From Mycobacterium sp. AZCC_0083 (lineage in GTDB: Bacteria; Actinomycetota; Actinomycetes; Mycobacteriales; Mycobacteriaceae), in assembly GCF_014202335.1 (NCBI RefSeq), contig NZ_JACHGP010000027.1, forward strand, positions 33,705 to 97,704: 64,000 nucleotides of DNA, given 5' to 3'. The position numbers and the translations under genes were made by a program. Positions 44,388 to 53,900 of this stretch are shown one piece after another. The notes beneath the pieces were generated by a model. It searched no databases. It was not told where the DNA came from and worked only from the letters and a program-made list of their open reading frames with translations. Every line of letters starts with the position of its first letter. The first letter of the stretch is position 1.

Positions 44388-46039
44388 CCGGGGACGAACC
44401 CAATCGGATAACGGTCTCACCGCAGCCGTTGGCCGAGGATCTCCGCAGCGCGGACGATCGCGACCTGCCCAGCAGAACCGACGTGATCGGCCATGCCCTC
44501 TCGGGTGTGGTCGGCGGACCCGTCGGCAGGCACGCGCTGATCGGACGTGCTCGGTTCCTCACGCCGCTGCGGGTGATGCTGCTGATCGCACTGGTCTTCC
44601 TTGCGTTCGGCTACACGACCAAGGCCGCGTGCCTGCAGTCCACCGACAAGGGCACCGCCGATCAGCGGGTGGCGGTGTGGGAGAACCAGCGGGCCTACTA
44701 CGAGCTCTGCTACTCCGACACGGTGCCGCTGTACACGGCGGAGTTGTTGAACCTCGGCAAGTTTCCGTACAAGTCGAGCTGGGTGGAGACCGACGGCGAG
44801 GGCAAGCCCCGGATGCAGTACGACGGCAGCCCGGCCATCCGCTACATGGAGTATCCGGTCCTCACCGGGCTGTACCAGTACGTGTCGATGGCGTTGGCCA
44901 AGACCTACACCGCGATGACCAAGCTGGTGTCGATGCCGATCGTCGCCGAGGTGGTGATGTTCTTCAACATCGCGGCGTTCGGGCTTGCGCTGGCGTGGAT
45001 GGCGACGGTGTGGGCGACGGCGCGATTGTCGGGCCGGCGGATCTGGGACGCGGCGGTGGTGGCGGGGTCGCCGCTGCTGATCTTCCAGGTGTTCACCAAC
45101 TTCGACGCGTTGGCGACGGCGGCCGCGATCGGCGCGCTGCTGGCCTGGTCGCGGCGAAAACCCGTGCTCGCCGGTGCGCTGATCGGCATCGGTGTTGCGC
45201 TCAAGCTCTACCCGTTGCTGCTGTTGGTACCGCTGGCGATCCTCGCGCTGCGCACCGGCAGGTTGCGCGAGGTGGGCAAGACGGCAGTGGCCGCGGTGGT
45301 GACGTGGCTCATGGTGAACCTGCCGGTGATGGTGCTGTTCCCCCGGGGGTGGTCGGAGTTCTTCCGGCTGAACACCCGTCGCGGCGACGACATGGACTCG
45401 CTCTACAACGTGATCAAGTCGTTCACCGGCTGGCGCGGCTTCGACCAGGATCTGGGTTTCTGGGAGCCGCCGTCGATACTCAACTCGGTGACCGCGGTGC
45501 TGTTCGTATTGTGTTGCGCCGGAATCGCTTACATCGCGCTGACCGCGCAACGCCGACCGCGGCTGGCGCAGCTGGCGTTCCTCGTGGTCGCCGCGTTCCT
45601 GCTGACCAACAAGGTGTGGAGCCCGCAGTACTCGCTGTGGCTGGTGCCGTTCGCGGCGCTGGCGCTGCCGCACCGACGGATTCTGCTGGCGTGGATGACG
45701 GTCGACGCGCTGGTGTGGATACCCCGGATGCTGTTCCTGTACGGCGAGCAGAAGATGGGTCTGCCCGAGCAGTGGTTCACCACGACAGTGCTCGTCCGCG
45801 ACGTCGCGGTGATGGCGTTGTGCGCGTTGGTGATCCGCCAGATCTATCGACCCGAGCTGGACCTGGTCCGTCAGGTGGGCGCCGGAGGCCGCGTCGACGA
45901 CCCGTCTGGCGGAGTGTTCGAGAACGCCGTCGACGACCCGCCGCAGTGGTTGCCGTCGTGGCTGCGGCCCTCGGGGGAGCCCGTGCCGATCAGGACGCCG
46001 ACGCCAGAACCCGAGCCGGAGCTGACGCCTGCGCGGTGA
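44384..46039 (+). CDS. GT87-like membrane glycosyltransferase, Rv0051-like
   Basis: 551 residues, about 10-12 membrane helices, DUF2029/GT87 (polyprenol-phosphate-mannose-dependent transferase) type. Cues: an extracytoplasmic loop after the first helix, and GALIGIGVALKLYPLLLLVPLAILALRTGRLREV, the conserved K-LYP motif of this family. Donor and acceptor unknown. GTG start overlaps the ponA1 stop by four bases; Rv0049-ponA1-Rv0051 order is conserved. Confidence 0.85.
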   Translation: MTGDEPNRITVSPQPLAEDLRSADDRDLPSRTDVIGHALSGVVGGPVGRHALIGRARFLTPLRVMLLIALVFLAFGYTTKAACLQSTDKGTADQRVAVWENQRAYYELCYSDTVPLYTAELLNLGKFPYKSSWVETDGEGKPRMQYDGSPAIRYMEYPVLTGLYQYVSMALAKTYTAMTKLVSMPIVAEVVMFFNIAAFGLALAWMATVWATARLSGRRIWDAAVVAGSPLLIFQVFTNFDALATAAAIGALLAWSRRKPVLAGALIGIGVALKLYPLLLLVPLAILALRTGRLREVGKTAVAAVVTWLMVNLPVMVLFPRGWSEFFRLNTRRGDDMDSLYNVIKSFTGWRGFDQDLGFWEPPSILNSVTAVLFVLCCAGIAYIALTAQRRPRLAQLAFLVVAAFLLTNKVWSPQYSLWLVPFAALALPHRRILLAWMTVDALVWIPRMLFLYGEQKMGLPEQWFTTTVLVRDVAVMALCALVIRQIYRPELDLVRQVGAGGRVDDPSGGVFENAVDDPPQWLPSWLRPSGEPVPIRTPTPEPEPELTPAR

Positions 46040-46090
46040 CCGGTGTCTCTCGGGATCTAGCGCGATTTCCCTGGTGGCGGGCTCTTCAGG

Positions 46091-46145
46091 TAGCCTGGGC
46101 CGGTTGCCGACGCAGGCGATACTCCTGCCACGGATTGTCCGTGGC
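46091..46145 (+). promoter_or_regulatory. rpsF operon promoter and leader hairpin (possible S6:S18 binding site)
   Basis: TAGCCT at 46091-46096 fits a mycobacterial -10 (TANNNT). Downstream is a perfect 8-bp hairpin GCCACGGA-TTG-TCCGTGGC (46127-46145), and an overlapping alternative stem GCAGG/CCTGC (46112-46128). Hairpin leaders upstream of rpsF that bind the S6:S18 complex are known in many bacteria, so autoregulation of the operon is plausible. Confidence 0.5.
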
Positions 46146-46177
46146 CGTACATGACCACAGGAGGTGATGAGGTTTCC

Positions 46178-46468
46178 ATGCGTCCATACGAAATCATGGT
46201 CATTCTTGACCCAACCCTCGACGAGCGGACTGTAGCCCCGTCGTTGGAGACGTTCCTGAACGTGATCCGCAAGGATGGCGGCTCTGTCGACAAGGTCGAC
46301 ATCTGGGGACGTCGCCGGCTGGCCTACGAGATCGCCAAGCATGCCGAGGGCATCTATGCCGTCATCGACGTGAAGGCCGCTCCGGCCACGGTGTCCGAGC
46401 TGGACCGTCAGCTGGGGCTCAACGAGTCCGTTTTGCGGACCAAGGTCATGCGGACCGACAAGCACTAG
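46178..46468 (+). CDS. rpsF: 30S ribosomal protein S6
   Basis: 96 residues starting MRPYEIMVILDP. Binds S18 in the 30S platform. ATG at 46178 with AGGAGGTGATGAGG upstream; the 9-residue extension to 46151 includes the ribosome site. First gene of rpsF-ssb-rpsR-rplI. Confidence 0.97.
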   Translation: MRPYEIMVILDPTLDERTVAPSLETFLNVIRKDGGSVDKVDIWGRRRLAYEIAKHAEGIYAVIDVKAAPATVSELDRQLGLNESVLRTKVMRTDKH

Positions 46469-46534
46469 ACAACAGCGGATGCTGTTCGCGCGCGCTCATC
46501 GGCCGAACTCCGGTCGACTGTCGTGTGCCTTGCG

Positions 46535-46540
46535 TAGGCT
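46535..46540 (+). promoter_or_regulatory. Possible internal -10 element before ssb
   Basis: TAGGCT preceded by TGCG looks like an extended mycobacterial -10 element, 67 bases before the ssb start, in the unusually long 138-base rpsF-ssb gap. The gap also holds a copy of the GCGCTGCGCGAAGAG repeat (46566-46580). By eye only. Confidence 0.3.
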
Positions 46541-46606
46541 CGCGCGAAACACGCCGCATCGATGTGCGCTGCGCGAAGAGCGCCTGCGCCGCCCCAGGAG
46601 GACCTA

Positions 46607-47122
46607 GTGGCTGGTGACACGATCATCACCGTCGTCGGAAACCTGACCGCCGACCCCGAACTGCGGTTCACGCCGTCCGGTGCTGCCGTCGCGAACTTCA
46701 CGGTCGCGTCGACGCCTCGTACGTTCGACCGTCAGACCAATGAATGGAAGGACGGCGAAGCGCTGTTCCTCCGGTGCAACATCTGGCGCGAGGCGGCCGA
46801 GAACGTCGCCGAGAGCCTCACCCGCGGCGCGCGGGTGGTCGTCACCGGGCGGCTCAAGCAGCGTTCGTTCGAAACCCGTGAGGGCGAAAAGCGCACCGTC
46901 GTCGAGCTCGAGGTCGACGAGATCGGTCCGTCTCTGCGCTACGCCACGGCCAAGGTGAACAAGGCCAGTCGCGGCGGCGGCGGTGGCGGCGGCTTCGGCG
47001 GCGGCAACAGCGGTGGCGGCGGCGGTGGTCCGCGCAGTGCTGAGCCTCCCAAGGACGATCCGTGGGGCAGTGCACCTGCCTCCGGTTCCTTCAGCGGCGC
47101 CGACGACGAACCGCCCTTCTGA
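46607..47122 (+). CDS. ssb: Single-stranded DNA-binding protein
   Basis: 171 residues. OB fold (1-115) beginning AGDTIITVVGNLTADPELRFTPSG; a glycine-rich linker (GGGGGGGFGGG) and the acidic tip DDEPPF that recruits replication and repair partners. GTG at 46607 with AGGAGG. In operon between rpsF and rpsR. Confidence 0.97.
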   Translation: MAGDTIITVVGNLTADPELRFTPSGAAVANFTVASTPRTFDRQTNEWKDGEALFLRCNIWREAAENVAESLTRGARVVVTGRLKQRSFETREGEKRTVVELEVDEIGPSLRYATAKVNKASRGGGGGGGFGGGNSGGGGGGPRSAEPPKDDPWGSAPASGSFSGADDEPPF

Positions 47123-47157
47123 CACAAATCATTTAGCAAAGCAAGGAAGAAAGACTC

Positions 47158-47421
47158 ATGCCAAAGACCAACACCAAGCGGCGGCCGGCACCCGACAAGC
47201 CGATCAAGACCCGCAAGTGCGTGTTCTGCTCCAAAAAGGGCAAGAACCAGAACATCGATTACAAGGACACCGCGCTCCTGCGCACCTACATCAGTGAGCG
47301 CGGCAAGATCCGTGCCCGCCGCGTGACCGGCAACTGCGTGCAGCACCAGCGCGACATCGCGATCGCGGTGAAGAACGCGCGCGAGGTTGCGTTGCTGCCG
47401 TTCAGCTCGGCGACGCGATAG
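47158..47421 (+). CDS. rpsR: 30S ribosomal protein S18 (zinc-ligand type)
   Basis: 87 residues. Contains CVFC and the downstream GNCVQHQRDIA, the arrangement of the C+ (zinc-binding) S18 form, as in mycobacterial rpsR1; a C- paralogue would be expected elsewhere under zinc control. Very basic N-terminus. Purine-rich ribosome site. 35 bases after ssb. Confidence 0.96.
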   Translation: MPKTNTKRRPAPDKPIKTRKCVFCSKKGKNQNIDYKDTALLRTYISERGKIRARRVTGNCVQHQRDIAIAVKNAREVALLPFSSATR

Positions 47422-47444
47422 ATCGAGACGGAAGAACAACGGAC

Positions 47445-47900
47445 ATGAAACTGATTCTCACCGCCGAGGTCGACCATCTGGGGTCGGCCGGCGACACCGT
47501 CGAAGTGAAGGACGGCTACGGCCGTAACTATCTGCTGCCGCGTGGCCTGGCCATCACCGCGTCTCGTGGCGCCGAGCGGCAGGCCGACGAGATCCGCCGC
47601 GCACGCGACATCAAGACCGTGCGCGACCTCGGGCACGCCAACGAGCTGAAGACCGCCATCGAGGGCCTCGGTGCGGTTTCGCTGGCCGTACGCGCCTCCG
47701 GCGACGGCGGCAAGCTGTTCGGTTCGGTCACGACGTCGGACGTCGTCGCGGCCATCAAGAAGGCCGGCGGCCCGAACCTGGACAAGCGGACCGTCCAGCT
47801 GCCCAAGGCACACATCAAGTCGGTCGGGGATCACCCGATCATGGTGCGTTTGCACCCCGACGTGGCGGCCGTCGTGTCGCTGAGCGTCGTCGCGGAATAG
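47445..47900 (+). CDS. rplI: 50S ribosomal protein L9
   Basis: 151 residues; N-terminal domain MKLILTAEVDHLGSAGDTVEVKDGYGRNYLLPRGLA binds 23S rRNA, long helix to about 75, then the C-terminal domain (GKLFGSVTTSDVVAAIKKAGG). Last gene of the operon; a strong hairpin follows. Confidence 0.97.
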   Translation: MKLILTAEVDHLGSAGDTVEVKDGYGRNYLLPRGLAITASRGAERQADEIRRARDIKTVRDLGHANELKTAIEGLGAVSLAVRASGDGGKLFGSVTTSDVVAAIKKAGGPNLDKRTVQLPKAHIKSVGDHPIMVRLHPDVAAVVSLSVVAE

Positions 47901-47918
47901 TTTCCCCAGCGTCGATTC

Positions 47919-47955
47919 GCCCGGGTGAAGACCAAATCGGTCTTCACCCGGGCGT
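47919..47955 (+). terminator. 16-bp stem terminator after rplI
   Basis: A perfect 16-bp inverted repeat (47919-47934 and 47940-47955, starting CGCCCGGGTGAAGACC) with a 5-base loop, 18 bases after the rplI stop. No strong T-tract, typical of mycobacterial intrinsic terminators. Confidence 0.8.
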
Positions 47956-48386
47956 TGCTGTGTCTGCTGGCGAACTCTCAAGCGAAATCAATGCCTGGCG
48001 AAGCAACCAGCTGTTAACCTCCTCGGCGCGAACGCGCAACACAACACGCCCGAGATCGCAACCCGGGCCGACACGCCGAGGCAATTGGCATCCACAACCA
48101 CAGAGGCCTTTTGTGGTGCGCTTATCTGCGGGGATGCGCAAAACGAAGGCGTTCATGCACAGGTTCTCCCCAGCGCCTCAACATGAGTGAACAACGCTAT
48201 CCACACTCCATCCACGAGTTCATCAACAGGCCCGCTATGCGGCGGTTCCAGCAACGTCTAGCGTGAGCCGTCGCAGACAGTTCCGGTGCCCTCGACGAGG
48301 GTTGTCCGTCGGTGGGCTGGTTTATGGTCGCGGGGAGCGACGTCGAATGCATGTTCGACGTCGAAGCAGGGGAGGTGGGATGCTTC
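47956..48386 (+). other. Non-coding gap before dnaB
   Basis: 431 bases between the rplI terminator and dnaB. No recognisable gene or tRNA. Contains GGGGAGG at about 48369-48375, which serves as the dnaB ribosome site, and an AT-richer stretch around 47990-48060 that may hold the dnaB promoter. No confident -35/-10 pair seen. Confidence 0.5.
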
Positions 48387-50192
48387 GTGGCAGTCGTGGA
48401 TGACCTCGGCCATTCGGACATGGACGCTTCGCAGCCGAGGGAGGACTACGGCCGTCAGCCCCCGCAGGACATGGCTGCCGAGCAGTCCGTGCTCGGCGGG
48501 ATGCTGCTCTCCAAGGACGCCATCGCCGACGTCCTGGAGCGGCTGCGGCCCGGCGACTTCTATCGCCCCGCGCATCAGAACGTGTACGACGCCATCCTGG
48601 ACCTCTACGGCCGGGGTGAGCCCGCGGACGCCATCACCGTCTCCGCGGAGCTCGATCGTCGCGGTCTGCTGAAGCGGGTCGGTGGCGCACCGTATCTGCA
48701 CACCCTGATCTCGACGGTGCCGACGGCGGCCAATGCGGGCTACTACGCGGGCATCGTCGCCGAGAAGTCACTGCTGCGGCGCCTCGTGGAGGCCGGTACG
48801 CGGGTCGTGCAGTACGGGTACGCGGGCGCCGAGGGTGCCGACGTCGCCGAGGTCGTCGACCGGGCACAGGCCGAGATGTACGACGTGACCGACCGCCGGA
48901 CGGCGGAGGACTTCGTTCCACTCGAGCAGCTGCTGCAGCCGACCATGGACGAGATCGACGCCATCGCGTCGCAGGGCGGCATCTCGCGCGGCGTGCCCAC
49001 GGGATTCACCGATCTCGACGAGTTGACCAACGGGCTGCACCCCGGGCAGATGATCGTCATCGCGGCAAGGCCGGGTATGGGGAAGGCGCTCAAGCTCGAC
49101 ACGCCCCTGCCGACGCCCACGGGCTGGACGACGATGGGGGAGGTTCAGGTCGGGGACGAGCTCATCGGGGCCGACGGCTTGCCGACGTGCGTCGTGGCCG
49201 CCACCGAGGTCATGCTCGGACGGCCGTGCTTCGAGGTGGAGTTCTCCGACGGGACGATGATCGTCGCGGATGCGGAGCACCAGTGGCCGACGGAGTCGGG
49301 AATTCGGACGACGGCGCAGTTGCGTTGTGGTGCAGATCGATTGATTCCGGCCACCCTGCCCGCGCGGGCCGGCAGCAGGACGGCCTTGCTGGAACTAGGC
49401 GTGCATGTCGCATGGGTGCGACCCGTCGATAGCGTGCCGGTGCGTTGCGTGCAGGTCGACAACGAGTCGCGCTTGTATCTGGCCGGCGAGGGCATGGTGC
49501 CGACGCACAACTCGACGCTGGGTCTGGACTTCCTGCGTTCGTGCTCCATCAAGAACCGGCATTCGAGCGTCGTGTTCTCGTTGGAGATGAGCAAGTCCGA
49601 GATCGTCATGCGGCTGCTGTCGGCGGAGGCGAAGATCAAGCTGGCCGACATGCGGGCAGGCCGCATGAGCGACGACGACTGGACGCGCCTGGCGCGCCGG
49701 ATGAGCGAGATCAGCGAGGCACCGCTCTACATCGACGACTCGCCCAACCTGACGATGATGGAGATCCGGGCCAAGTCCCGCCGTTTGCACCAGAAGGCAG
49801 ACCTTCGGCTGATCGTCATCGACTACCTGCAGCTGATGACATCGGGCAAGAAGGTCGAGTCGCGCCAGCAGGAAGTGTCCGAGTTCTCAAGACAGATCAA
49901 GCTTTTGGCGAAGGAGCTCGAAGTTCCGGTGGTCGCGATGAGTCAGCTGAACCGCGGACCAGAACAGCGCACCGACAAGAAGCCAATGCTTGCTGATCTA
50001 CGCGAAAGTGGCAGCATCGAACAGGATGCGGACATGGTCATCTTGCTTCATCGACCGGATGCATTCGAACGAGACGATCCTCGCGGCGGTGAGGCCGACC
50101 TCATCATTGCCAAGCATCGCAATGGTCCGACGAAGACGATTACCGTTGCGCACCAGCTACATCTGTCTCGCTTCACGAACATGGCGCACTGA
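48387..50192 (+). CDS. dnaB: Replicative DNA helicase DnaB containing a mini-intein
   Basis: 601 residues, 459 after removal of a 142-residue intein (residues 234-375). Extein: N-terminal collar domain (DYGRQPPQDMAAEQSVLGGMLLSKDAIADVLERL), RecA-like motor with Walker A split by the intein (ARPGMGK / STLGLD), Walker B LIVIDYLQL, and LRESGSIEQDAD. The second DnaB insertion site used by the larger M. tuberculosis intein (within LRESG/S) is empty. GTG at 48387, after GGGGAGG, corresponds to the M. tuberculosis start; the frame to 48312 is extra. Last gene of the conserved block; accessory DNA begins about 20 bases after its stop. Confidence 0.96.
   Translation: MAVVDDLGHSDMDASQPREDYGRQPPQDMAAEQSVLGGMLLSKDAIADVLERLRPGDFYRPAHQNVYDAILDLYGRGEPADAITVSAELDRRGLLKRVGGAPYLHTLISTVPTAANAGYYAGIVAEKSLLRRLVEAGTRVVQYGYAGAEGADVAEVVDRAQAEMYDVTDRRTAEDFVPLEQLLQPTMDEIDAIASQGGISRGVPTGFTDLDELTNGLHPGQMIVIAARPGMGKALKLDTPLPTPTGWTTMGEVQVGDELIGADGLPTCVVAATEVMLGRPCFEVEFSDGTMIVADAEHQWPTESGIRTTAQLRCGADRLIPATLPARAGSRTALLELGVHVAWVRPVDSVPVRCVQVDNESRLYLAGEGMVPTHNSTLGLDFLRSCSIKNRHSSVVFSLEMSKSEIVMRLLSAEAKIKLADMRAGRMSDDDWTRLARRMSEISEAPLYIDDSPNLTMMEIRAKSRRLHQKADLRLIVIDYLQLMTSGKKVESRQQEVSEFSRQIKLLAKELEVPVVAMSQLNRGPEQRTDKKPMLADLRESGSIEQDADMVILLHRPDAFERDDPRGGEADLIIAKHRNGPTKTITVAHQLHLSRFTNMAH
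49086..49511 (+). mobile_element. Class 3-type mini-intein in the DnaB P-loop
   Basis: 142 residues, ALKLDTPLPTPTGW to GEGMVPTHN, inserted between Lys and Ser of the Walker A motif. Position 1 is Ala, so the normal Cys/Ser1 nucleophile is absent; instead the class 3 WCT set is present: Trp67 (AEHQWPT, block B), Cys121 (VRCVQVDN, block F) and Thr140 (PTHN, block G), with terminal Asn142 and Ser+1. No homing endonuclease domain. Resembles the M. leprae and M. smegmatis DnaB inteins, for which conditional, zinc- and oxidation-sensitive splicing has been reported. Confidence 0.93.
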
Positions 50193-50210
50193 GAATTGTC
50201 TGTCGTTGTG

Positions 50211-50288
50211 ACTTCTCAAGTTTGATGTCCACTTCTCAAGTGAAATGTCCACTCGATGTCCAATTGGACATGAGAGTGAGAATCCTGG
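50211..50288. repeat. Array A: iterated ATGTCC half-sites with 16-bp palindrome
   Basis: ATGTCC at 50225, 50245 and 50256 plus inverted GGACAT at 50266; the last two form the perfect palindrome ATGTCCAATTGGACAT (50256-50271). ACTTCTCAAGT occurs twice, 20 bases apart (50211, 50231). Followed by GAGAGTGAGAATCC. The array starts 19 bases after the dnaB stop. It resembles the multi-repeat ends of IS21-like elements, but no transposase is near. Spacing is identical to array B at 58909-58968. Confidence 0.75.
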
Positions 50289-50377
50289 TTTGGGTTGTGT
50301 GAGCAGGTAACTGACTGTAGCGATGGCGGAACGGGTGAGGAGTGCTTGGTGGCTGGCCTGCGCGTCGAGTTCGGTCG

Positions 50378-50552
50378 CTACGGTGACGGCGGCTCTTCGA
50401 TGAAGGTGACGTCGAATCCTTGTGGCCAGAAGATGCTGAGGATGCAGTCGTCGTCTCCTACGCAGGCGTCACCGTGGACGGCGTTGCCCTTTTGGAACCA
50501 GGTGCATCCGGGTGTGAGCACTGCGTATTCGTTCTGGTCTTGGAGGAAGTGC
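50378..50552 (-). pseudogene. 3' fragment of a cupin-like gene
   Basis: On the minus strand, about 55 residues reading EYAVLTPGCTWFQKGNAV, HGDACVGDDDCILSIFWP and QGFDVTFIEE look like the last beta strands of a small cupin (metal-type His and acidic positions). The reading frame continues upstream into recD remnant sequence, so the 5' part is lost. Assignment from appearance only. Confidence 0.4.
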
Positions 50553-50559
50553 TGAAATC

Positions 50560-50949
50560 TGCGGGCCGGCCGGTGCTCGTCACGGCGAATGACTATGGCT
50601 TGGGCTTGTACAACGGCGGCACCGGGGTAACGGTGGTCGGCAAGGACGGTCTGCGCGCCGCGATCGCCAGTGCAGGAGAACCGCGGGCATTCGCCACCAG
50701 CCGACTGCCCGACCTCGAGACGATGTACGCGATGACGATCCACAAGAGCCAGGGCTCCCAAGCGGCCGAGGTGACTGTGCTGGTGCCGCCCGTAGACTCG
50801 CGCCTGCTGACCGGAGAACTGTTCTACACGGCGGTAATCCGGGCCAAGTCCAAGGTGCGCGCGTAGTCGGATCGGCCGACGAGGTGCGATCGGCCATCGA
50901 GAAGCGCGCGGTACGGGCCACGGGGTTGGCGCTGCGACTGCGCGGCTAG
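50560..50949 (+). pseudogene. 3' fragment of recD (exonuclease V alpha)
   Basis: Encodes the C-terminal end of RecD: GRPVLVTANDYGLGLYNGGTGV, FATSRLPDLETMYAMTIHKSQGSQAAEVTVL and LLTGELFYTAVIRAKS (helicase motifs V and VI; TIHKSQG is diagnostic). A one-base frameshift near 50862 breaks the frame; the RecD tail continues in another frame (VGSADEVRSAIEKRAVRATG, then LALRLRG) to a stop at 50947-50949. No 5' part is present. A gene scar. Confidence 0.85.
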
Positions 50950-50954
50950 ACGAC

Positions 50955-53900
50955 TCAGACGATGTCGTCGGCCAACTGGACCTCCGTTATCGTGTAGCCC
51001 CCACTGCCCGTGCCCCAGAGGTAGTACCTGCCGTCCTGCGCGGCCCCGAACTGCCCGAACGTGCTGATGCTGGTCCCGGCGGGGATCGCCACGGTGGTGG
51101 TCGCGCCATCCGGATGGAACACCGTCACCGTCGTACGGTTGCCCGCGGTGGTCGTCAGATACGCGGTCCCGTCATCGGCCGTCGTCACGCCGGTCGACGT
51201 CAAGCCGACGATCTGCACGGCGGCGTCGGCGCCGTTGCGGATGACGTGCACCGTCGTGATGAAGGGGTTGGCCACGGTGCCAGCGCCCGTCGCCGTCGTC
51301 TGGAAGACGGTGCCGTCGTCGCTGACGATCGGTCCGCCCTTGGCAGTTCCGGAGAACGAGAAGGTGCTGGGGATGAAGGTGCTTGCCCCGACCACGACGA
51401 GGTTGGTCAGCGCAGGCGAATTGGCGGTGGCCGCGACGGAACTGGCGAGGGCGGCGGTGCCATTGACTCCGACCACCGCGGGACCGATCGGGACGCCGTC
51501 GATGTTCGCGGTGCCGTAGTGATTGCCGCGCATGGTCAAGAGGTACGTCTTCTGCGGGCTGTTGCCGTCCGTGCCGTAGGCGGCGAGGACGGCCGTCCCG
51601 TCCGGCCCGACCACGACGCCCCGGTTGGCGTACGACGCTCCCGGAGCCAACCCGCCGCCGACGAGCGATTCGTAGAGGTACACGACGTGTCCGTTGTTCG
51701 CGCCGAAGGCGAACCCCACTCCGGCACCGCCCGGCACCAGTACGGGTTGGCCGATCGGTGGACCCAGATTCACCAGATACGAATACACCGCGGAGGTCCC
51801 GTCGTAGTACCTGAAGATGTTCTCGAATCCGTCAGCCGTGCCACGGAAGGTCAAGAGCCCCACCAGTCCGTCGTCCTGGACCACGGGGGTGCTGAACGCC
51901 GCGTGGGCAGTGCCAGCCTGCGTGTACTGGTAAGACGAGCCGTCCGGGTTGAAGACGACCAAGCCGGCATACTCGGTGGCGCCGGCGATGGACGAACGGT
52001 CGATGGTCTGCGCTGCGGTGCCGTCCTTGCCGACGACGAGTCCGCCGACTGGGGGCCCCTCGGCCTGCGCAGTGATCGGGACGTGCGAGGTGTCCGTGCG
52101 CACGATGGTGGTGAACACCTGCGACCCGTACTTCACGAAGGTTTGGTAGGCAATGCCGTTGGGTCCTGCCACGACCCCCCCGACGGGATCGCCGATGCTG
52201 CCGGAGGTCAGGGTATCGCGCTTGGGCCCGGTCGCCGGGATCGCCAGCAGTGCGGTGTCGGTGCTGGTGGTGCCCCTGTCGATCTGGACGTATACCGTCC
52301 CGTCCGGGCCGATGACGGCCGTGCCGATGGGGGTTCCGGTGTATGCCGACGCAACCTCCGAGGCGGACCCACCGGCCGGGCGGATGGTCGCGACCGACGT
52401 GTCCTGGTCACCGTTCGAGAAGGTCTGGGTGGTCACCAGGGCGACGATGCCGGTGGGGCCGACGACGGGCTTCGCGAACGTTCCGGAGGGGACGCCGCCG
52501 AAGACGGTGAGGGTTCTGGTGGTGCCGTCCGGCGCGATGACGGTCAACACCGTCCGGTAGGGGTTGCCGACTGCGCCCGTCCCCATGCGGGTGCTGTAGG
52601 CGATGGTGCCGTCCGCTCCGGTGACGAATTCCGGTGTGGAGGCGGAGGTTCCGAGAACGGACTGGGTGCTCGTGACGACCGCCCTGGTGGGGTCGATGGG
52701 CACGTTCGCGACGTTGACGACGGTGGCTCCGCCGCGCCCGTCGGTGATGGTGACGGTCAAGGGGTCGTAGTCGGTGGCCGCGGTGTTGTAGGCGACGAGC
52801 CGCTGGAGCGGCGCCGGGGTATAGGTGAAGGCGCCGGTGACCGAATTGACGTTCGCCGTGCCGTGGGTGGGGCCGCTGGTGAGCGCGTAGTGCAGGGTGT
52901 CACCGTCCGCGTCGACGCCGCCGATCGAGCCGGTGATGACGCCGAGTGCATCGGGTGATCCGAACGTGGTTGCAGCGGTCGGGTTTTCGTTGCTACCGAG
53001 GATCGTCACCGAGACCGTGGTGGTCGTCAAGCTGCCGTGGCCGTCGTCGACGGTGACGTCGAAGGAGTCAGCGGCGACACCAGCTGGTGCGCCGGGAGCG
53101 GTCACCGCGTGACGCTGCTCCTTCGTCGGCGTGTAGGTGAAGCTGCCGTCGGCGTTGACGACGACGTCGCCCCCGCTGGTGGACTTTCCGGTCACTGGGC
53201 CCGTGTAGGTGATGACGTCGCCGTCCTGATCCGTCCACCCGAGGTTGCCGGTCACCGCCCCCGTCACGGGATCCGTGGTCGTGCCGTTGGGCGGGGTTGG
53301 CGCGGACGGATCCTGGTTGGTCGTGGGTGCGATGGCAAGCGTGACCGCCGTCGTGGTCGCACCGCCACGGCTGTTGGTCACGGTGACGTCGAAGCTGAAG
53401 GAGTCCGCCCCGGTGGTGGCGGCATCGTCGGCGGCCGCGTCGTGGCGGGCCTGCGCGCTCGGCACGTACGCGAACGTGCCGTCGGTGGCGACCGTCAGGG
53501 TGCCCTCGGCACCGGGATCGGTGGTGCTGCCGAACGTGATCGGCAGTCCCTTGGGGTCGGTGGCGTTGACGTGACCGCGCACGGTGCCGACCGAGTCACC
53601 GGGAAGGGTCGCGCTGAGCGTCCATGCCGGATCGGTCACGGCCGGCGGATAGATGGTGCTGGCGTCGACGTTGACGGTGACCGTGCCGGTCGCGGTGTGC
53701 CCGTAGGCGCCGAGCGTCAGCAGCCCGAGGAGTCCGTGGATGTGGAAGCCGTCGGCGGCGTCGGAGGCCGTCACCGTGAAGGTGTCGGCGTAGGGGGTGG
53801 CGCCGTCCCAGTTGGCGTCGGGCGCGTAGGTGAAGCCGGCCCCCGACACCGACGTGAGAGTGCCACCGTGGCTGCCGATTCCGCTGTTGCCGACCGTGTA

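Noticed and set aside
48180..48240. DnaA-box-like GCTATCCACA before dnaB
   Set aside because: Only one weak match to the mycobacterial box; no cluster, so not an origin.
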